Position numbers and translations under genes: made by a program. This document shows, one piece after another, positions 1 to 10,715 of a stretch of 64,000 nucleotides of DNA (position 1 is its first letter; each line of letters begins with the position of its first letter). This DNA comes from Martinezella tropici (GTDB taxonomy: Bacteria; Pseudomonadota; Alphaproteobacteria; Rhizobiales; Rhizobiaceae): NCBI RefSeq assembly GCF_003287875.1, contig NZ_QMKK01000011.1, positions 1-64,000 on the forward strand, written 5' to 3'. The notes below the pieces were generated by a model. That model had not been told where the DNA came from, made no database searches, and saw only the letters and a list, made by a program, of their open reading frames with translations.

Positions 1-776
1 TCGCCGGTGGCATAATTGTATTGGCTGGCGCCGCCCGTCAGGCGGATGGTCTTGCCGTAGACCGGCGCATTGACATGGATATTGCGGGCAACGACGTCGA
101 ACAGGTCGACGGCGCCGGGGGCGGCCGCGAAGTTTCCGCCTGCCCCTTCGAAGGTGACGTCGCCGCCATTGACGGTGAAGCCTGACAGGCTGCCGTCGGC
201 GCCAATATTCGGAACACCCGTCGTCAGCGTCGCATGTGGCGTGTTGATGAAGCCGCAGCCGTTGCAGGTCACGCCGTTCTGGTTCGCAATGATGACGTCT
301 GCCCGGCCCCCGAACACTTCAGTCGGTCCGTTCAACGCCGAGCGATTGCCTGACGTGACTTCGTTGAGAATGACGGAAGCCGGGTTGGAGGCGTTGAGGT
401 TTGGGTTGCCGGGTGTCGCGCCGCCCAAGTTCGACGTGCCCACTTCACCCTTGAAGTTGTTGAGGATAAGCCCTTGTGTGCCGACATTGAAGCTGTCGTA
501 CTTGTTATGCGAGAGACCACTGGCGTTCGGTGTGACGATATCGATTAGCGGTACGCCATTCGGGGCGGCTCCGACACCCGGCTGATTAGCGGCAGGTGCC
601 GTGGTGCTTGCCGATACCGACTGGGCATTGGCAATCGCCGGCTGTAAAAACAAGAGCGCGCTAAGTGTGACAGCAAGCGATTGGTGTCCGAGGCGCAACA
701 GCCGCCGAACGACTCTGCTTGCTCCGGTCCGCTCGTTGAACGATTTACTGGAATCGTGCCCTGGATGCTTGCCCAC
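1..776 (-). CDS. Two-partner-secretion exoprotein (filamentous haemagglutinin-type TpsA), N-terminal part
   Basis: A frame that stays open to the left edge encodes the amino end of a large secreted exoprotein. The proposed start is GTG at 776, because the frame has a TAG just upstream and no ATG; a purine-rich AGGGCGAG lies before it. A basic extended segment and a hydrophobic stretch (LAVTLSALLFLQPAIANA) form a signal peptide typical of TPS exoproteins. The TPS domain follows, with VILNEVTSGNRSALNGPTEV, DVIIANQNGVTCNGCGFINT and the repeated N-P/N-G motifs of the FhaB secretion domain, including the usual Cys pair. Known family role: Sec export, then outer-membrane passage through a TpsB partner, for adhesion or contact-dependent inhibition. 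No TpsB is in the window; it may lie to the left. The C-terminal function cannot be seen. Confidence 0.88.
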   Translation of the reverse strand, partial: MGKHPGHDSSKSFNERTGASRVVRRLLRLGHQSLAVTLSALLFLQPAIANAQSVSASTTAPAANQPGVGAAPNGVPLIDIVTPNASGLSHNKYDSFNVGTQGLILNNFKGEVGTSNLGGATPGNPNLNASNPASVILNEVTSGNRSALNGPTEVFGGRADVIIANQNGVTCNGCGFINTPHATLTTGVPNIGADGSLSGFTVNGGDVTFEGAGGNFAAAPGAVDLFDVVARNIHVNAPVYGKTIRLTGGASQYNYATG

Positions 777-1079
777 GATACGCTCTCGCCCTTTTGAGGC
801 CAGGCCACGTCCGCGGTTCTCGCCGGAAAATGTAGCCTACTTCTCGCCTCGCCCAGGCCGCGTCATGCGGCACATATTGATCCTTTCTCTTGATGGACTT
901 GGCAGCGAACGTCAATCTTTACACGGATATGGAGAGTAAACTTTGGGGAGTTCGCGTAAGTTTGGTAAAGCCTGTGTGAATTTTACACCAATGACTTTGC
1001 TTAATGCGGATAGGAACACGCATAGCGGATATTGGAGTTTGGGTAGATGCAACGGAACAGAAACCCTACATAAGAGCGG
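777..1079. other. Intergenic, upstream of the exoprotein gene
   Basis: No convincing gene. It should hold the promoter and leader of the exoprotein gene, which reads leftward. The short open frames here lack coding character. Confidence 0.5.
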
Positions 1080-1475
1080 TCAGCGCCAGCGGTCCAGCCC
1101 CTTGATCGTTTTCCTATGGCATTTGAGGTGATGCTTCATCAGCTTGATGTCATGGAGATAGTCATGCTCCGGCTGAAATTCGCAGTTCGGATCGATGTGG
1201 AAGCGGTTGCGAGTAAAACACTCGAACAGATGAATCCCATCCCAGGTGTCGATAACCTGTTAGAGGCTTTTCGCCATATGATGTAACGGCGAGCCAGGCT
1301 CGTCCGCATCCCTCATCTTATGGAGGCGCAAATGGACGTGCTGGAGCATGTCGGTCCGCATGTAGCTGTTCAAGAGCATGAGCGAGTGGGCCGGGGTTTT
1401 CGGAACTGCAACACCCATCTTGTCTTCCGGTGGCAACGCCGTGTCATCCGGGCGCTCGTCATTGTCAGTCATCAC
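1080..1475 (-). pseudogene. Hypothetical protein gene split by an in-frame TAA
   Basis: The ATG at 1475 opens a 71-codon frame ending with TAA at 1262-1260. The same frame then continues for 59 codons without a stop (QVIDTWDGIHLFECFTRN... ending GLDRWR) to TGA at 1082-1080. The second part has ordinary protein-like composition (HIDPNCEFQPEHDYLHD), which suggests one ancestral protein of about 131 residues interrupted by a nonsense codon. It begins 20 bases after the stop of the zinc-ribbon gene upstream and probably shares its transcript. The family is not recognised. The 71-residue product could still be made. A sequencing error or two separate small genes are alternatives. Confidence 0.5.
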
Positions 1476-1495
1476 GTTTCTTTCGCGGCGGTAGA

Positions 1496-2179
1496 TCAGA
1501 CCTTACGGCGGGTCGATGGCGGACGCATCACGACACGATGCTCGAGCACGAAACCTGGCTCTTGGTCGCGCAGCACGTTTGACAGACGGGCAAACCGCCC
1601 GCAGGCATCACAACGGAACCGGCGATCGCCGGTGTCTGAATCAAAGCCGCGATAGTGCATGCCATCTGTTGCGCCGCAGTTCGGGCATGGAATATCAGGA
1701 CGGATCTCCATGCCAAGCCGAACCTTTGCGTCCCAATGGCCGGTCGGATCGAGCTGCACGATCCACTCACGCGTTCGTTCGATCCAGCGCTTTACCGTGA
1801 CGGCCTTCACACCGATAGCCTCGGCTGCCTCGGTGACTGGCCGCTGTTGCGACAGGAGGCAGACGAATAGGCTAAGCTTCCGAAACTTGAGGCCTGACAG
1901 CGGTGTCCCAGTGGTGCGGCGAAAATGTATTTCGCACGTTTGACAGCTGAACACGGGTATAACGGGCCTGGGAGGTGACGCACGCGCCTTGAGGACTGTC
2001 CCTTCGCCTTGGCAATGCGGACAACGTGGCGGCGCTTCGGACAAAGACAGGATCTCGTCGAACTGGCCCTGCAGCCAGACACTGAAGGCCTTGTCTTCCG
2101 TCTCGGGAATGGGCCGATAGTGCCCCGTTCGCGGCAGCATCGGATCGAAGGTGCGTTTCGGGGGCGCAGCGTTGGTCAT
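1496..2179 (-). CDS. Zinc-ribbon/HTH transposase-like protein (DUF746-like)
   Basis: 227 residues. Two Cys4 zinc ribbons are visible: C53/C56 with C79/C82 and C165/C168 with C190/C193. They flank a helix-turn-helix near residues 113-137 (VTEAAEAIGVKAVTVKRWIE). This layout resembles DUF746-like proteins of rhizobia and Burkholderia and the InsA-type amino ends of IS1-like transposases. No DDE catalytic core is present, so it may be a DNA-binding accessory protein or the stranded part of a mobile element. An interrupted companion gene lies 20 bases downstream and IS66 debris lies upstream. The ATG at 2179 was chosen because no good upstream alternative exists; no strong ribosome-binding site is visible. 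DNA binding is inferred from the motifs only. Confidence 0.65.
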   Translation of the reverse strand: MTNAAPPKRTFDPMLPRTGHYRPIPETEDKAFSVWLQGQFDEILSLSEAPPRCPHCQGEGTVLKARASPPRPVIPVFSCQTCEIHFRRTTGTPLSGLKFRKLSLFVCLLSQQRPVTEAAEAIGVKAVTVKRWIERTREWIVQLDPTGHWDAKVRLGMEIRPDIPCPNCGATDGMHYRGFDSDTGDRRFRCDACGRFARLSNVLRDQEPGFVLEHRVVMRPPSTRRKV

Positions 2180-2351
2180 TACGCCAGCATAACGGCCAGC
2201 TATGACGCCGTCTATACCCCCACAAACTCTCGTTTTTGTGTGCGATTTGAATAGCGGGTTTCATGAATGATTATTTTGCTCTTGGAGGACTGAACCATCG
2301 ACCCTGTTGTTTTCAGCGTAAAGCGGAGCCAATTCCGCTCCGGCCGTACAC

Positions 2352-2427
2352 CAACATTCTTCTCTTCGCGTGACCAGCGACGACGGCGCTCTACGGACGT
2401 GATAACCTCAATTGGATGCTTCGTCAT
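2352..2427 (-). pseudogene. IS66-family orfA (tnpA) amino-terminal remnant
   Basis: The first 23 residues (MTKHPIEVITSVERRRRWS then REEK) match the start of the small OrfA protein of IS66-type elements. After residue 23 the frame continues to 2212 but similarity is lost, so only the 5' tip of the insertion-sequence gene survives. The AGGAG ribosome-binding site lies inside the adjacent palindrome. Confidence 0.65.
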
Positions 2428-2431
2428 ATGA

Positions 2432-2459
2432 CCACTCCTAGTGTTATCACTAGGAGTGG
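2432..2459. repeat. Perfect 12-bp inverted repeat with a 4-base loop
   Basis: CCACTCCTAGTG, four bases (TTAT), then CACTAGGAGTGG. On the minus strand the inner arm carries the AGGAG ribosome-binding site of the IS66 orfA remnant, so the hairpin would mask translation initiation. It could instead be an operator or mark an insertion junction. Confidence 0.75.
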
Positions 2460-2617
2460 CAGTCAGCAGCCCTCTATCGCAAGACGGCCTTCACCGTGGG
2501 CTTACCCTGGAAGCCCGTCTGGCAGTCGAGACAATCGTCAAACTCTTGGGTCGGCTCCCGGAAGAAGCAGTCTCTATTGCGCCAGATATCCAGATATTTC
2601 TGGCCGAGAATGCCTAG
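2450..2617 (+). pseudogene. Possible 3' remnant of an unidentified gene
   Basis: A frame without a start codon runs into TAG at 2615-2617 and encodes an ordinary-looking helical tail (GLTLEARLAVETIVKLLGRL, then PEEAVSIAPDIQIFLAENA). It begins at the palindrome and IS66 remnant, as expected if an insertion cut off the upstream part. The family is not recognised and the call rests only on composition. Confidence 0.3.
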
Positions 2618-2673
2618 CCCGAGGGTAGGCCGCAACACATCTGCGACCAAAACAGGTTGGACAGTTCACTCAC

Positions 2674-5765
<3,092 letters not shown>

Positions 5766-6150
5766 CCCCTCTCAAAAGATGCTCGATGAGAGTGGGATTC
5801 GTATATGAATATGGTTAAAGAACTTTTTGTTTGGTTTTCGATCTTTAATATTCGATAATTATAAAATAAATGCCCGGAGTACCACATTAATTAATGAAGC
5901 TGGGATAATATATTACATTCCATGTATTTTCACTGTCGAAAACTACCAGCGGATGCATCTAAATCCTGATATTGAATTTTCGCTTCGAACTGAACTCCCC
6001 TCATGCCCACCTCAGCATTTTCTAGCGAAGTTTGGTTCGCAGATCGTCGACTAGATCAGAGACACACGCTTCGCCTGGTTTTCGCGCCGAGGGAGCCCGG
6101 CGGCCGAGCAAACTCTGCTAAAGGGCGAGCAAAGATTTTGAACGGCTAAC
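5766..6150. other. AT-rich intergenic region
   Basis: 385 bases, with a strongly AT-rich block at about 5815-5960 unlike the surrounding coding DNA. It should carry the promoter of the binding protein-chemoreceptor pair, reading left. No gene, terminator hairpin or recognisable operator could be supported. Confidence 0.5.
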
Positions 6151-6618
6151 TTATTCGCGCTCACCTGCGGCGAGCGGCGGCGCCACGACCACCGTATCCT
6201 CGGCCATAAGCATGCGCCCGTCCTGCGCCCGCAATTCCAGCCGCCGCACAGGCATATGCGTCGCCCTGTCGACGAGCATCACATGAGGCTCATCCGGCTC
6301 GAAGAAGAAATCCTCGCCCCATTGGCGAAGTGCCACCAGCAGCGGAAACAAGCCCTGCCCCTTCTGCGTCAGCACATATTCCTGATAGGGGGTACCATCG
6401 GAAGCCGGCACGGTATCCATGATGCCATGGGCGACGAGATTGCGCAGCCGAGCCGAGAGGATATTCTTGGCAAGGCCGAGGCTTTTCTGAAATTCGCCGA
6501 ACCGGCGCAGACCATCGAAGGCATCGCGGATGATCAAGAGCGACCACCAGTCGCCGATCGCATCCAGCGGCCGCGCTATCCCGCAGAGGGAATCCTTGTG
6601 GCTTACTCTCTTGGCCAT
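6151..6618 (-). CDS. HxlR-family winged-helix transcriptional regulator
   Basis: 155 residues with the family signature: conserved Cys12 (DSLCGIARPLDAIGDWWSLL), then IIRDAFDGLRRFGEFQKSLG, the recognition region NILSARLRNLVAHGIM and the wing TPYQEYVLTQKGQGLFPLL. HxlR proteins bind DNA as dimers and often respond through the Cys to electrophiles or oxidants. It is divergent from the alpha/beta hydrolase gene, and two near-identical operator-like elements lie between them. It probably controls both itself and the hydrolase. The C-terminal 35 residues extend beyond the usual domain. Confidence 0.9.
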   Translation of the reverse strand: MAKRVSHKDSLCGIARPLDAIGDWWSLLIIRDAFDGLRRFGEFQKSLGLAKNILSARLRNLVAHGIMDTVPASDGTPYQEYVLTQKGQGLFPLLVALRQWGEDFFFEPDEPHVMLVDRATHMPVRRLELRAQDGRMLMAEDTVVVAPPLAAGERE

Positions 6619-6703
6619 CTGATCTTTCTCACTTGCTTCCGCATCTGTGCCGATGCTGCCTCAAGAACGCAGGCAAACAGCTGCAGCACCATCTCAACAT
6701 ATC

Positions 6704-6758
6704 GGTTGCAAACTAAAACCACAAGAGATATTGAGATCGTGGTTTCAAATTAAAACCA
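6704..6758. promoter_or_regulatory. Two HxlR-type operator repeats
   Basis: GGTTGCAAACTAAAACCA (6704-6721) and GGTTTCAAATTAAAACCA (6741-6758) agree at 16 of 18 positions. The second is an inverted repeat TGGTTT-N7-AAACCA. They are 37 bp centre to centre, in the gap between the divergent regulator and hydrolase genes; the second ends just before the hydrolase ribosome-binding site. Binding by the HxlR protein is inferred from position. Confidence 0.7.
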
Positions 6759-6774
6759 TATTAGGAGAGCGACC

Positions 6775-7695
6775 GTGATTCCTTCCGATGCGACCTTCGC
6801 CGGCACATACCCCTTCGCACCGCATTTCACCAAAGCACCCGGCTTCCGCATGCATTATGTCGACGAAGGGCCTGGCGACGGCGAAATCATCCTCTGCCTG
6901 CATGGCGAGCCGACCTGGGGCTATCTGTTTCGCTATCTGATCTCGACGCTGAGCCGCACGCATCGCGTCGTCGTTCCCGATCATATGGGCTTCGGCAAGA
7001 GCGAAACGCCCGCTGGCCGCAGCTATTGGCTGCAGGATCACATCGCCAATCTTGAGGCTTTCGTGCTCGCGCTCGGCCTCACCGACATCACCCTCGTCAT
7101 GCATGATTTCGGCGGACCGGTCGGCATGGCCTTCGCCGCCCGCCATCCCGAGCGCATCCGCCGCATCATCTCGGCAAACGGGCCGACATCCTTCGGCCAA
7201 CCGGATGCTGTCGATCGGGCGGTAGCGAACGCCGCTCGATCGCCCTGGTTTCAATGGATCATTAAGGCCGAAGCCGACGGCACGCTCGAACCGGTGCTCA
7301 ACAATCTCGGCTTCAACATTCTCAGCACGCTCAAGCTCAACGGCTTCGAGAACAACGCCGTCATCACCGACACCTGGCTCGATGCCTATGGCGCACCCTT
7401 CGCAACGGAGGCCGATTGCCTCGGCGCGCTCGGCTGGGCCAAGGGCTTTGCGACCGGCGCGCATGAATTCGAAAGGCCCGATCCGGCAGCCGAGCGCATC
7501 ATCCGCAGCAAGCCGGCACTCGCCATCTGGGGCGAGGCGGATCGAACGCTGCTTGCCGAATATTTCCTGCCGCTCTTCTCCGCCCTATTCCCATCAGCTC
7601 CCATCGAGCGCCTCCCAGGCGTCGGCCATTACTGCTTCGAAGATGCCCCGGAAATCATCTCGAACCTGATCGTGGACTTCCTGCGGCGAACCTGA
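6775..7695 (+). CDS. Alpha/beta hydrolase, haloalkane-dehalogenase-like
   Basis: 306 residues starting at GTG 6775, 8 bases after AGGAG. Features of the haloalkane dehalogenase/epoxide hydrolase group are the oxyanion-hole motif LHGEPTWGYLFR, nucleophile Asp111 (VMHDFGGPVG), the acid in IWGEADRTL and the His in GVGHYCFEDAPE. In true dehalogenases the residue after the nucleophile is the halide-binding Trp; here it is Phe, so dehalogenase activity is uncertain and another substrate is possible. Cytoplasmic, no signal peptide. Divergent from the HxlR regulator and probably repressed by it; a role in detoxifying a reactive compound would fit but is inference. Confidence 0.87.
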   Translation: MIPSDATFAGTYPFAPHFTKAPGFRMHYVDEGPGDGEIILCLHGEPTWGYLFRYLISTLSRTHRVVVPDHMGFGKSETPAGRSYWLQDHIANLEAFVLALGLTDITLVMHDFGGPVGMAFAARHPERIRRIISANGPTSFGQPDAVDRAVANAARSPWFQWIIKAEADGTLEPVLNNLGFNILSTLKLNGFENNAVITDTWLDAYGAPFATEADCLGALGWAKGFATGAHEFERPDPAAERIIRSKPALAIWGEADRTLLAEYFLPLFSALFPSAPIERLPGVGHYCFEDAPEIISNLIVDFLRRT

Positions 7696-7931
7696 ACCCG
7701 CGGTTCAAGATCGAATTCAAAGCAAAGCGCAGGAGCGGGGAGACCTTCCCGCGTCTGGCGATTAAGACATAGCTCGACGCCTACCACCCCTCGCCGTATG
7801 GCGCTTCGACAAGCCATCGAAACTCGGCGAACGATAGCCGATATCGACTGACTCGATGCACCATTCAATTGACATTCCCAACGGCTGTGACACCGTTCCG
7901 GCTGGTTGCTGACCCAGCGTTTCGAGGAAAA

Positions 7932-8327
7932 ATGACAAAGAGATCGCAAGCCGTTATCACCACAGCCGAAGAACGCCCGCGCGACGGATGGAATGACCCC
8001 GTCCACGGCTCCATCTCCTGGCACACGCTCCTCAGCAGCGACATCACCCCCACCGACAGCATGAGCGCCGGCATCGCCGACCTTGCGCCCGGCGGCGAAC
8101 TCAAACCGCATCGCCACGACCCATCGGAAATCTACTTCATCTTCGAGGGAACCGGTATCGTCCGGATCGACGGCCAGGAAACGACGGTCAAACCAGGCAC
8201 GACCGTCTTCATCCCCGGCAACGCCGAACACGGCATCCGCAATGAATCATCCGCTAATTTGAAGTTCTTTTACGTGTTTCCGACCGGGTCTTTTGGCGAG
8301 GTGGTCTATCGGTTCCCCGAGGGTTAA
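7932..8327 (+). CDS. Cupin-domain protein
   Basis: 131 residues from ATG 7932, preceded by GAGGAA. An in-frame upstream ATG at 7869 lacks a ribosome-binding site. Both cupin motifs are present: motif 1 PGGELKPHRHDPSEIYFIFE gives metal ligands H60, H62 and E66; motif 2 PGTTVFIPGNAEHGIRN gives H100. A small single-domain metal-binding beta-barrel; the substrate cannot be told. Similar short cupins include DMSP lyase-like and sugar-isomerase-like proteins. It is 236 bases after the hydrolase gene, same strand, but an operon link is not certain. Confidence 0.85.
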   Translation: MTKRSQAVITTAEERPRDGWNDPVHGSISWHTLLSSDITPTDSMSAGIADLAPGGELKPHRHDPSEIYFIFEGTGIVRIDGQETTVKPGTTVFIPGNAEHGIRNESSANLKFFYVFPTGSFGEVVYRFPEG

Positions 8328-8344
8328 GGCTCCCCCCTGCTCCC

Positions 8345-8580
8345 AATTGCGCCGCTTCCCATGCCAGAAGTACAAGGGATCCTCAACAGGATGTGGCGTG
8401 ACACTGGAAATGATGTTGGACTTTGTCCGGTCTGGTTTCGCCTGCCGAGCGCCTGAAGTTTCTCGATGCAGTCATCTTCAATGTGCTGATCTGCAATTCG
8501 GACTCCCCCGCCAAGAACTACTCAGTTCTGATCGTGCTGACGGATCCGCAAAGATGGGCCCGCCGGCACAGCGAGCACGG
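8345..8580 (+). pseudogene. hipA-like kinase remnant (C-terminal core)
   Basis: Two overlapping frames resemble the middle of HipA toxin kinases. The clearer one (from 8423) contains ERLKFLDAVIFNVLICNSDS followed by PAKNYSVL, the catalytic-loop region normally written N-x-D-x-H-x-K-N. Here the His is Pro, and the upstream part (KYKG...TLEMMLDFVRSGF) lies in another frame. No start and no intact kinase can be assembled, so it is a decayed fragment. A separate hipB/hipA amino-terminal relic lies 3 kb to the right; whether they were one gene is unknown. Confidence 0.55.
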
Positions 8581-8641
8581 CGGACGAGGACTCAGTCCCG
8601 AAGAGTCGCGTCGACACGGACGGGCACTGGGATCTTTGCAA

Positions 8642-9238
8642 TCAGCCGCGCGCGAATTCTATAAGCGGAGCGATATCACGATTATCTGCGGCGCGTAGCG
8701 CTGCGATGTAGCGGGCTCGCAATTCGCCAACATTGGCCAGACTGCCGCCACCCCAACTGAAAAGCGAGCCGCCAAGGCGCTCGATTAGGAGGTCGGCCGC
8801 CAGCCGCGCGTGGCGACCGTTTCCGTTCGGGAACGGATGGATGGCGACGAGGCGATGATGAAATCTGACCGCTATTTCATCGGGGGGAAATGTCTCATGC
8901 TCAATCCAATATCGAACGTCATTCAATAGGCTCGCGAGCTCAGTTCCGACGCGATAAGCTTGAATGCCAATATTGCGTTACGTGGCTCGGAACGTGCCGG
9001 CGCACTGCCAGACGTCACCGAACATCCGCTTATGAAGCATCCGCATGAAATCTTCGCTTAGCATCCGCTCGAGCGGCAAGCGCCGCCGGCCAAGCGCCCA
9101 AGCCGCACCATCGACGATATTTTCCTCCTCCGCCTCGTTGAGGTCGCGTCGGTGAGTGATCCACGTCTGAAGCAAGCCCTCTCGCTCCTGCGGCTCGAGC
9201 GGTCTAGCGTCTTCAGGTTCCTGAAAGAGATCTGTCAT
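8642..9238 (-). pseudogene. Mobile mystery protein B (Fic/DOC family) with an in-frame stop
   Basis: The start ATG at 9238 overlaps the end of the A gene (ATGA). The first 86 codons (LFQEPEDARPLEPQEREGLL ... FGDVWQCAGTFRAT) end at TAA 8980-8978, and the same frame continues as RNIGIQAYRVGTELASLLND to the Fic core HPFPNGNGRHARLAADLLIE. The Fic active-site motif HPFxxGNGR is intact, but the protein is split by one nonsense codon where relatives normally have a charged residue. Fic enzymes AMPylate or otherwise modify targets, and the family travels with mobile elements. An ATG at 8926 could start a fragment with the Fic motif; expression is doubtful. Confidence 0.85.
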
Positions 9239-9693
9239 GCCTCGTTCCAGAGGTCACGTTCAGCGAGCTTGTTGCGGATATATGCCTAAACACGAGATTC
9301 GAAATCCGCATTATCCGTGCCTTGAGCTTCCAAACGCATCGTGTGGGCGACACGCTGGAGTTCACGTATCGCGATCTTGCGCGCCCGCGCCTCGACAACG
9401 GTCTCAAGCGAAGTGTTGGGGACAAGAGCATAGACGAGCGTGCAATCTAATGCCTCAGCGGCACGGCGCGACGTATTGAGCTGGATTGTTCCAGCTGCTT
9501 CGGATTTTTCGATTGATTCAACTGTCTGCGGCCGGATTCCTATGCGTGCGCTGAGCTGCGCACCGTCATGCCAAGGGCATCGCGAAGGGCTCGTATCCAA
9601 CCCTTCGGCGATGTCTTGAACCGGTCACTTGGCTGTAGCGCCCGAAGTCTTTCATCGAGCCGCTGCCGAGCCCTTTTCGAGTATCACTTTCAT
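9235..9693 (-). pseudogene. Mobile mystery protein A (HTH antitoxin-like), frameshifted
   Basis: Relatives of this HTH protein precede the Fic gene. Here the parts lie in different frames: QRLDERLRALQPSD...GWIRALRDALGMT in one, GAQLSARIGIRPQTVESIEK and ALDCTLVYALVPNTSLE in another. The shift falls at about 9568, where ACGGTGCG appears to have lost one G. A TAG at 9288-9286 cuts off the tail AYIRNKLAERDLWNEA, which otherwise ends at TGA 9237-9235 overlapping the Fic start. A further indel near the ATG (9693) is likely. Several lesions show that the gene is dead, though its upstream operators survive. Confidence 0.8.
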
Positions 9694-9696
9694 CTT

Positions 9697-9774
9697 TCAG
9701 CCTACAAACTGATCCTTGTTTTCATATATCAGCTTGAAGGCTGATATATAATGACATCTCAGCCCATAGGTTGA
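9697..9774. promoter_or_regulatory. Three spaced palindromic operators upstream of mobile mystery A
   Basis: TCAGCCTACAAACTGA (9697-9712), TCAGCTTGAAGGCTGA (9729-9744, inside the longer palindrome ATATATCAGC-N6-GCTGATATAT at 9724-9749) and TCAGCCCATAGGTTGA (9759-9774) share the form TCAG-N8-YTGA. Centres are 32 and 30 bp apart, about three helical turns. Their place just before the A gene start suggests autoregulation by that HTH protein. Confidence 0.7.
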
Positions 9775-10064
9775 TCACTAATCGGACCGGCCAAATGCCC
9801 ACCGTGAAGCGCAGCGAAGAACCGTGCCTAGCGGTCGCAACGCAACGCCGCCGCCTACTAGCTTTGTGTCGTTTGGCATGTAATCGTAAGAATGCGCCCG
9901 TTCCGGCGGGCGATGGCATTTTGTGATGAAGCTTGGTGCGCAATGGTTTTACTTCGAGCACCGCAGGCTGGACTATCGCCGGCCGCGATATGGCGATCGA
10001 ATGTGAATCTTGTTGTAGAATTCACCGTATTGAACTTTTCCGCCGCGCGGGGTTCCATTAGGTA

Positions 10065-10283
10065 ATGGACATAAAGCTCGCAGATTTGAAACTGAAGCCG
10101 TACCTTCTCGCGGAACTCCATCAGCTTGGTTATGAGACGCCGGACGACCTCCAGCGCTCCAAAAACGCCGAACTCTTGAGAATCCCAGGCATGGGCGGCC
10201 GTGATTGGCGAACCATCGCACGCGCAATGGGCGTGAGCTTACGACGAACCGCAAACCGAAAAGTAAGAACGGATAAAAGGTAG
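10065..10283 (+). CDS. Small helix-hairpin-helix protein
   Basis: 72 residues. The middle (QLGYETPDDLQRSKNAELLR, then IPGMGGRDWRTIARAMG) reads like the helix-hairpin-helix fold of the RNA polymerase alpha C-terminal domain, with a basic tail (RRTANRKVRTDKR) suited to nucleic-acid binding. The ribosome-binding site is weak (TTAGGT). Rhizobial genomes hold similar small orphan proteins; the function is unknown. The flanks (9775-10064 and 10284-10370) carry no supported gene. Confidence 0.55.
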   Translation: MDIKLADLKLKPYLLAELHQLGYETPDDLQRSKNAELLRIPGMGGRDWRTIARAMGVSLRRTANRKVRTDKR

Positions 10284-10370
10284 TGTCGGCCCTGTGGCCT
10301 GACGATCGGAGTCCGGAAAACACTCTTGCCGAGTTTGCCACTATGCTTTCCTCTTGGATTTCGTAATCTC

Positions 10371-10715
10371 TCAATCGTGCCGCATATAGCTCTTCTTTCC
10401 TTCATGGGTCATGCAGAAGCGGCCGCCGCGAGGGCCGGTGCAATATTTGCCGCTGTCGCAGGAACAGTCGCCGGTCTCCGTCGGCGCCATTTCGGTCGAG
10501 CCTGATCCCAGCAAGCCTGCGGCCATCCCGAGGCCTCCGGTATAGGCTGGGCAGGATTTCTTGCTGCTACTGACAGATCCGTCATTGCAGATGAAGGTAT
10601 TGCCTTGGCAATGGTTGATGCCGCCCTTATGACCGCTGCAGGGCGTATTTTGTGCCTGTGCAGTGAATGGGGCCAGCAAAAATGCTGCAGCCAGGACGAT
10701 TGTCGGTTTGCCCAT
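10371..10715 (-). CDS. Small secreted cysteine-rich protein
   Basis: 114 residues with a clear signal peptide (MGKPTIVLAAAFLLAPFTAQAQ). The mature protein has eight Cys in pairs (CSGHKGGINHCQGNTFIC, DGSVSSSKKSC, GDCSCDSGKYCTG, RFC), probably disulphide-bonded in the periplasm. The first half, SGHKGGxxHCxGxTFxCNDGS, resembles a small conserved rhizobial/enterobacterial secreted family (YdcA-like) of unknown role. No operon partner. Confidence 0.8.
   Translation of the reverse strand: MGKPTIVLAAAFLLAPFTAQAQNTPCSGHKGGINHCQGNTFICNDGSVSSSKKSCPAYTGGLGMAAGLLGSGSTEMAPTETGDCSCDSGKYCTGPRGGRFCMTHEGKKSYMRHD

Noticed and set aside
7629..8231. 200-codon minus-strand frame opposite the cupin gene
   Set aside because: The plus-strand cupin has both metal-binding motifs and a ribosome-binding site; the antisense frame has no domain.
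8642..8926. Independent short Fic gene starting at 8926
   Set aside because: The same frame continues upstream past a single TAA into the normal Fic amino-terminal part, so it is one broken gene.
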